From positions 1-9,692 of the forward strand of contig PXDL01000234.1 of NCBI GenBank assembly GCA_003566395.1: a DNA stretch of 9,692 nucleotides, in the 5' to 3' direction. The translations under genes and the position numbers were made by a program. A model generated the notes under the pieces. The model searched no databases. It saw only the letters and a program-made list of their open reading frames with translations, and was not told the origin of the DNA. Shown one piece after another: positions 1 through 7,100 of the stretch (position 1 is its first letter; every line of letters starts with the position of its first letter). Source of the stretch: Balneolia bacterium. Its GTDB lineage: Bacteria; Bacteroidota; Rhodothermia; Balneolales; Cyclonatronaceae.

Positions 1-1
1 A

Positions 2-1102
2 ACGGGGGCCTTTTCGCTTGATCTTATGAGCGGCAATTTCACCAATGTCGATTTCCTGATAGAAGGGCCTTTTGACTGGAATATCCCCTCCGACGATAAT
101 CCGGTGCTCTCGTTCAGATTAGACGCGGCGGCACTAAATGCCGACGGGTTCATGGTGGACGGGCGTCAGGATTTTCTGATCGGCGGTGAGGAACGCCGCG
201 TAACGTTCGATAACCTCGTGCTGGACCTGAACACCTGGAAAGTAAACAGCGGACGCATTTTATTTGATGAAAGCTTTGCCTTCGAATCGGGAATCGATGC
301 CCTTGACGGCCTTTTAGGCATCAACGCCGTTTTGCCCGAGACTGAATTTGTACTTGATCCCGGACTCAAAATGGAGCTGGGAGCTACCGTGATTATCGAT
401 TCCGAGGGCGTCTCAACTTCAGGAACGGCCAATGCATCGATAGCCTTTAACGGCCGGACGTATGACGAGTTTGTGACCGTAGAGTATTCCGATGAATTTG
501 CCTTCGGGCTAAATCCGTTCGGCGTTCGCAGCGGCCGGGCCGATTTTTACCTGGACGGGGACCACGTGGCGTGGGTGGATGAAAGCGGATTTCATCCGGT
601 GCTGGCATTTTTCGCCGATAACCTCATCCCCGAGCGCCTGCCCATGCCGCGCGAAGATATTGCCTATATACAGCTGCGTGAGGGTGAAGACCTGCTGGTT
701 GAGGCCACGGAAGATGGCGATGGAAACGTGGTGCTGTCAAGCCTCGACGGTCAGCCTCTGAATCTGGTTATGCCCTATCTGGATTCGTCCAATCCTCCTG
801 AAATTGCCGGGGTAACCTTCAATAATTTTACGATTACGGCCAATCCGTTTAATCCTCAAATTGTTGCCGGCAGTATCGTAGCTGAAGTTCCGGAGCAGAG
901 CCCGCTTTTTGATCTAAGCCAGAAAAACATCCCTCTAAGCCTGCACATGGTCGAGTATGGCATCAGGGAAGTCGATGGTCTGGATGTGGCCGGACTCTAT
1001 CTGGAAGGTGATCTGAATTTATTTGATCAGATTCTTGAAGGCGATCAGAAAGCCGCGTTTTATTTTCAGGGGGACGGCTTTGTGCGCGCCAATCTGGAAA
1101 TG
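2..1102 (+). repeat. Protein-level long repeat, copy 1 (left edge cut)
   Basis: Residues -7 to about 359. This is the first visible copy of a long, diverged repeat whose second copy is residues 735-1091. Matching landmarks, copy 1 against copy 2, are TGAFSLDL (-7) and TGSLVLDV (735); DDNPVLSF (23) and DDDPLFSF (766); FGVRSGRADFY (165) and FAVKSGRAEFY (903); EDIAYIQL (210) and EDIAYLEI (952); NIPLSL (301) and NLPVRL (1035). Offsets of 734-743 residues keep a constant order. Only short stretches remain alike at the DNA level, so the duplication is old. The copy is already under way at the first base, so more repeat sequence probably lies upstream. Confidence 0.85.
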
Positions 1103-4100
1103 ACCGGCTTGAACGCGCAACTTTCCCTGCTTCCTCAAGACCGAGCCGTAATTGGTGTGGACGCCGTTACGGGTATGTTCGCGGTGCCGGCGACAGGAGG
1201 CACCCCCGATTATGATTTTAATGTGTCCGGAAGCGTGGAAGTCTTGACCGATGAAGGCTACCGCGCCGGAGCCGACCTGACGATACGGGCAGCCACGGGC
1301 GGATATGTCACGGTGCCTTATTTCAGCGGATATGTTTTTGATGAGTCCCCACGTCTTGGAATCGGTGATTTCGGCCTGGAACTGGATGCAATACTTTCCA
1401 TGCCGCATTTCTCATACTCTCCCGAAGACGGATTCGAATTTGCCCTCGCCCTCGATCTGGGTATTCATATTCCGCTTGCCGACGGCGAAGAGATTTATTT
1501 CCCGCTTAAAGGTGTTGAAATCCGGAACTCCGGAATTATGTTTCCGGCTCAGGATATAAATGACAGCGTTATTCCGGGCCTGAATTTGCCTGAAGTGAAC
1601 CTGGCCGGGTTTGGATTCAAGCCGCTTGCCCTGCGAACTCCCGGCAGCATAACCTTTTCCTGGGAAGACGGAGTGGACTTCGATCCCGTATTCCTGATGG
1701 ATTTCCAGGTTGACCTTCCCGATTTCGACGGAACCGGACTCAATCCACCCGACGGGTTGCTTTTCACCGATGTGGGTTTTGATGACGGGTTTCTCGTGGG
1801 CTCCGTGGATCCGTTCAATCCGCTGGGCGGTGCCGAAATTCCCATTGTACCCGGCGATAACCCCGCCACCCTCATCGTGGAAGAGCTGTCAGGGGCGTTG
1901 TCCAAAGTGCCTCATAACAGCTTCCGTCAGGCTGTTGATTTCGAAATAAGCGGCAAAATCGGAAACCTGCCTTCCTTTGAGCCTCAGGATGATGAAGACT
2001 GCGGCGAAGGAGCTTCCTTTAGCCTGGCGATTGTAGAGGGGAATTCTTTCGAAGGAACCATCTCCAATGTGCAGCCCTGTGGTGCGATGACCCTCGGACC
2101 GGTAAGTATGGAAGTGGTTTCTGCAAATCTGGAGCTGTATTTGTCGGAAGACGAGCAAAAAGCCGAACTCGACGGCTCGGTGGCCATCACCCTGCCGGTG
2201 CGCGAAGGAAACACCCCCGGCACGGTAACCGGCAGTTTGGTACTCGATGTGCTTACCGGTACCATCAGCGACGGCTCGGTGTCCATCACCCAGCCCTTTG
2301 ATCTCGGCATGCCGTGGCACGATGATGATCCGCTGTTCAGTTTCGCCATGAATGAGGCGACCCTCTCGCAGGAAGGCCTTATGCTTACCGGTGCCGGACA
2401 GCTTGAAAAAGGTGATGTGGATGTTGATGTAAGTTTCGACCAGCTGTTGATCGGGCTGGAGGAATTTGAAATAAAAAGCGGATCGGCTACCATAGCTTCA
2501 GGTTTTGCCGCACAGCTTTCCCTGAATCCGGTAAATATGAGCCTGGTGCCGACCGATGCCCCGCTTCCCGACGATAATGTACTGCGGTTCAACGTTGATG
2601 CCGCCGTTATGCTCGATTCCGGAGGCCTGGGCTTTACCGGTGCCGCCGACGCGACCATCATCTACAGCGGCGAATCGTACAGCAACCTCCGTGTGGAGCT
2701 GGTGGATGACTTCACGGTGAGTATCACCGGATTTGCGGTTAAAAGCGGCAGGGCGGAGTTTTACTGGGATCAGGACGGCGAGCCGGCCGAAGAACCACTG
2801 GCCGTACTTGATGTGAACGGATTCAGCATCGGCGGCGGTCTGATAGCGCTGTTACCCGACCGGATCCTGCTGCCAAGCGAGGATATCGCCTATCTGGAAA
2901 TAAAAGATGAGGAAGGCAATCCGCTTATTAATATTGAATCACAGGATGGAGGCTATACGCTAACTACGGACGGGGATTTCATTCCGCTGGTGATACCGGC
3001 TCTGCCTGATGCGCAGGGGGAACCATTTGTCGTTCAGGCAGGCTTTACCCTGATCACCGACGACATGTATAACGTAACCGGGGGAAGCCTGTCTCTGCAG
3101 ACCGAATCCTCGCTTGAAGATCGTCTGAATCTACCTGTTCGACTGAGCGCACTTGAGCTGGATACCGACGACGGTATCAGCCTTACCGTGGGGCTGGGTT
3201 TCGACCTGCCTGCTGTTTTTGGCGATCACGAAGCGCAGGTTATGGCCACGCTCACATCTTCCGGTATTGAATCCGGATCGTTCGCAGCCGGGGACTTTTC
3301 TACCGTTTACGATCCCGACGCAGACCCACTGTACACCTTCTCAACTTCCGGTGAGCTGGAAACCGACACCGAAGACACCTTTGCAGCTTCGCTCATGGGC
3401 ATTGAAGCTACCTTCGGCTCCAACTCTGTTCGTTTTTCGGGTACCCTTTTCAGCAGTTTGATTCTGGCAGACGATGACACGCCGGTGTTCTTTTACGCGT
3501 CGTGGGAAGAGGATTCCTGGGACTTCAGCCTTAATCCCGGTGATGCTCTTCAGGACATTAATCTCGGGCAGGCCAAACTTACCCTCGACGGGGAAGACCC
3601 GTTTCGTATTCACTATGAGAATAATGATTTCAGGCTGATTGTAAACGGAATGGTGGATTTTGAAGACCTGTTGGGTGAGCCTTTCCAGCTTACGGTCAAA
3701 GATCTGGAGCTGGGTGTGAATAGCTGGAACTCGAACCCATCGCTTCATTTCGCTCTCGGGGAGGCAATCGGGGACTTGGGAGATCAGCAGTTTGCCCTGT
3801 TTAATGAAGCCCTTCAGATAGATCTCACCGATCCCGGTTTTTCACTTACAGGCCGCAATCTGGCCATTTTTTCCGATGGAAGCCTAAATTTCCTTGAACG
3901 TGACATCGCGTTTGAAGGGTTGGAAATTTCGACGGCAGGGGGATTCACCCTGGATGAATTAAGCGCCGGAGACATACAGCTTGCAGGCGAATATGTTACG
4001 CTGAATACCATCGCATTGACCTTTAGCTCAGGCCTCAGGCTCTACTCGGAAATCGGGGTGAAGCTGCCCGAGCCCTTTGAAGAATATGTAGAGGAAAGCG

Positions 4101-7100
4101 AGATCATCCTTGAAATCTACCGTTCGTCTGATACCGGAGAAGTAGTAGTGGATGGCTCAGGTCTGCAAATTACCCCCGACCCCGAACACGCAACCCTGGC
4201 CCTCGGCGAATTCGGGGAGGTGCGGTTAACACGCCTTCGTGCCGACATCGATCCTTTCAATGCCCAAAGTGCGGGGCTTTATGCGAACGCTGTAATAGCT
4301 GTAAATGAAGGAGACGGATCCTTAAAAGACGTCATCTATTTCGGGGAAGATGATAATTTCTCGAATTCACCGGGTATTGGGGTAAGCTATGAACAGCAAT
4401 CCGGGGTTCAGGTCTCTTATAACGTTACAGGAAACGCTAATTTTGATATTGGGGTGAGTTTCTTCATGCTTAGCCTCGCCGCCGATATCACAAGCTCGGA
4501 TCAGCAGGCTTTTTTGATTGAGCTTTCCGGTACTGCTGACATCAACTTAGAGGCTATAGATATGGATGCATCTATCGGATATGAAGGTGTGTTAATAAAT
4601 AAAACCGGAGTCAAAGACTGGGGAAACCTTTCCGGCACCGGAGATATAAACATTAATGGTATAGTAACTCTCGAAATAGGAGGACCGTTTGTGCGTCAGC
4701 TCAATGAAGACGGGTTCGATATTGAAATCACGGATACCAACGAGCGTGATCCGCAGGAACTTAGGGGAGCCGCCGATGGTGATGCAGCTAAAAGACCAGT
4801 TGCAGGAGTGGTCGAGCTGGTTTGCTTCGGTCCGTGCCCGGTTGAAGGGACGCCCGAATACACAGGCCCTGCCGTTCATGTTTCGATATCGGCCGACGGA
4901 AATACGGAAGGCGGATTTAGCGGTGGTGTTGAAAGTGTGTTCTTTTACCGCACAACGGGTGGAGATATGTCGCTCATAATTGACGGCTTTAATATAGCTG
5001 TAGATAATATTTTCAGTATGACTGCTGGCCTTGAATATGTAAATGATGGCGGTGAAGTGCTTGTCAGGGCTGCGGCAACAGGCAGTTTGAATGCTGGAGG
5101 AACATCGGCATCTGCTGTTGTAGCGGGTAAATTTTCCAATATTGGCGGACAGGTAAGCTACGGCCTTTTTGTAGGGGTAAGCGCAAGCCCGGGTATTCCA
5201 ATTGTGCCGGGCATCGTTGACCTGACCGGTGCCGGCGGCGGATTCTTTTACAGGCCGGAAGAGGCAGATTTTATAATGGTTGAAAATGCCTTAAGTGAGT
5301 TTGGCCACGATTTGGTTAATTCGGATGTGTCGCGCCCGATAGGAGATGTTGATTTTGCTATAATGCTTTACGCCGGTGTAGGAGTCGGTGGATCCGGCGG
5401 TACATATGTAGTGGACGGCTCAACCTTCATCCAAATAACCAATCAGTCTTTTTATATGGATGTTCGGGGTTATGTATATACACTTGACGGGCAGGGATCC
5501 ATTGCAAATGCCACGGCAGAGGCCGGACTTTACGCCTCGGCTCAATGGGATGATGCCGGAATCTCAGCCATCATGTTTGGGGGTACCGCCAACCTGGATG
5601 TCCCTGATGTAATGTATGGAAGCGGAGAGATTGATTTCTTTTATACCCGTGTAGGTGATCCCGAGGATGATAATAATGTCTGGGGCGTGCTCGGTGGCTT
5701 CCAGTTTAGCGTATATGATGATTTGCTGACCGGAACAAGTGATTTGGCGATTGGTCCTCCGGGTTTTTATTTCGATCTGTTGCTGAGCCTGAATGCCGAT
5801 CCGCCGGTAATAGATGTTGAATCCGATATAGAAGTGATTGTGTGGTTGGTTAGTGAGGAATACAACGATAACGTTACCATGCCGTTCGGAGCCTTCGCAG
5901 AGTTCAGTGGTAAGGCCTGTGTAACAATATTTTGTCTCTCCGCGACAGCCCAGGGTGCGTTTGTGACAAAAAACCCTTCAGGATTTGAATTGTTTGCGGC
6001 GCTTCAGGGGTGCGCGGGGAGTAATGAGAACCGGTGCCTGGCTGCCTGGGCATCCTTTTCCGATTCCGGCTTGTCCGGAGGTCTCGGGACCGGCGATCAT
6101 AACAGTATTATAGAAGATGCCCGTGCGATGTCTGATTGGTTTGATGAACAGATTACTCAACTTTTGACCGAACTCGACGAAGCGGTTGAGGCCGCCACAA
6201 CCCCGACTCCGCTTGAAGAAATTATTCCTGATGCCGAAACCTATATCCTGGCCGGTGAAGTGCTTTTCGGGATGCCCGACGGCCAGCGTCAGAATTGGGC
6301 AGATGCCATCCAGGCAAATGAGTCGATACACGGTGTAAACGTCTCCAATCTGATGCAGGTCGCTCAGAATATTTTTGGTGCCGATCGCCCAACCAATGAT
6401 TTGACCGCAAGTCAGGAACTGGCGATCATGACTGATCTCCAGAATAATTTAAATGAAATGTTCAATTCGGCAAGTGATCAAATCCAGGAAGATTTGATGA
6501 CTTCGATTGAATTGATGACGGATTCCCAGGAATTATTCGATCAGTTTGCCGAATCGTTTGTCCAATCGCCGATAAGCAACCTTCAAAAGCCTGCCGCGAT
6601 TAAAGGGCAAACACAATCGGTAAGTTTTGATTTTAATAATGAAGCTGCTCAGCAGCAGGCGGATACTGGGGAGTCGCTCAAAGCTGAAATGGAGCTACTG
6701 GATGAAGAATTCAGGGAAAGCATACAGGGCGTGCGAACCAATCTTAACTCTATGGGGAACATGCTGGTTAATATCACCGTCGCATCCGGTATACTGGGTG
6801 ACTGGACGCTGATTGAGACCGTAGGGTTTTATAGCGTGGTACATGAACATTTCGAGCGCTATTACGCGGCAATGGCAAATGAGCGTAATATAAACGCCGA
6901 ATGGGCGATGGGGCTCCGACAGCAATTTCAGGAAGTTGAATCCGGAGTTATAGATGACATAAATGAACTACGACTTGAGTTCCTTGATTCAAGCGTTAAC
7001 GACCTGGAGGGGATAGCCAGAACCACAGCTCAGCGCGCACATATTGCACTACTGCTCAGCGACGGTGAGACCGGCAGTTTACCGGTTCCGGCACCTGCGG

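Noticed and set aside
26..28. ATG at 26 as the translation start of the giant gene.
   Set aside because: The frame is open upstream, and the residues before the ATG belong to a repeat conserved at 735-742. No ribosome binding site or signal peptide is present.
1984..2661. A 225-codon open frame on the minus strand.
   Set aside because: It lies wholly inside the giant gene, and its product is Ser/Pro/Thr-rich low-complexity sequence as expected from reading Asp/Gly-rich codons backwards. It is a shadow frame, as are the other internal frames.
2..4378. Repeating-beta-groove (AsmA/TamB-like) lipid-transfer protein.
   Set aside because: The alternating hydrophobic strands are reminiscent of that class, but no N-terminal membrane helix or DUF490/AsmA C-terminal motif is visible, and the FnIII-like C-terminus points to an extracellular role. 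Structure prediction would decide.
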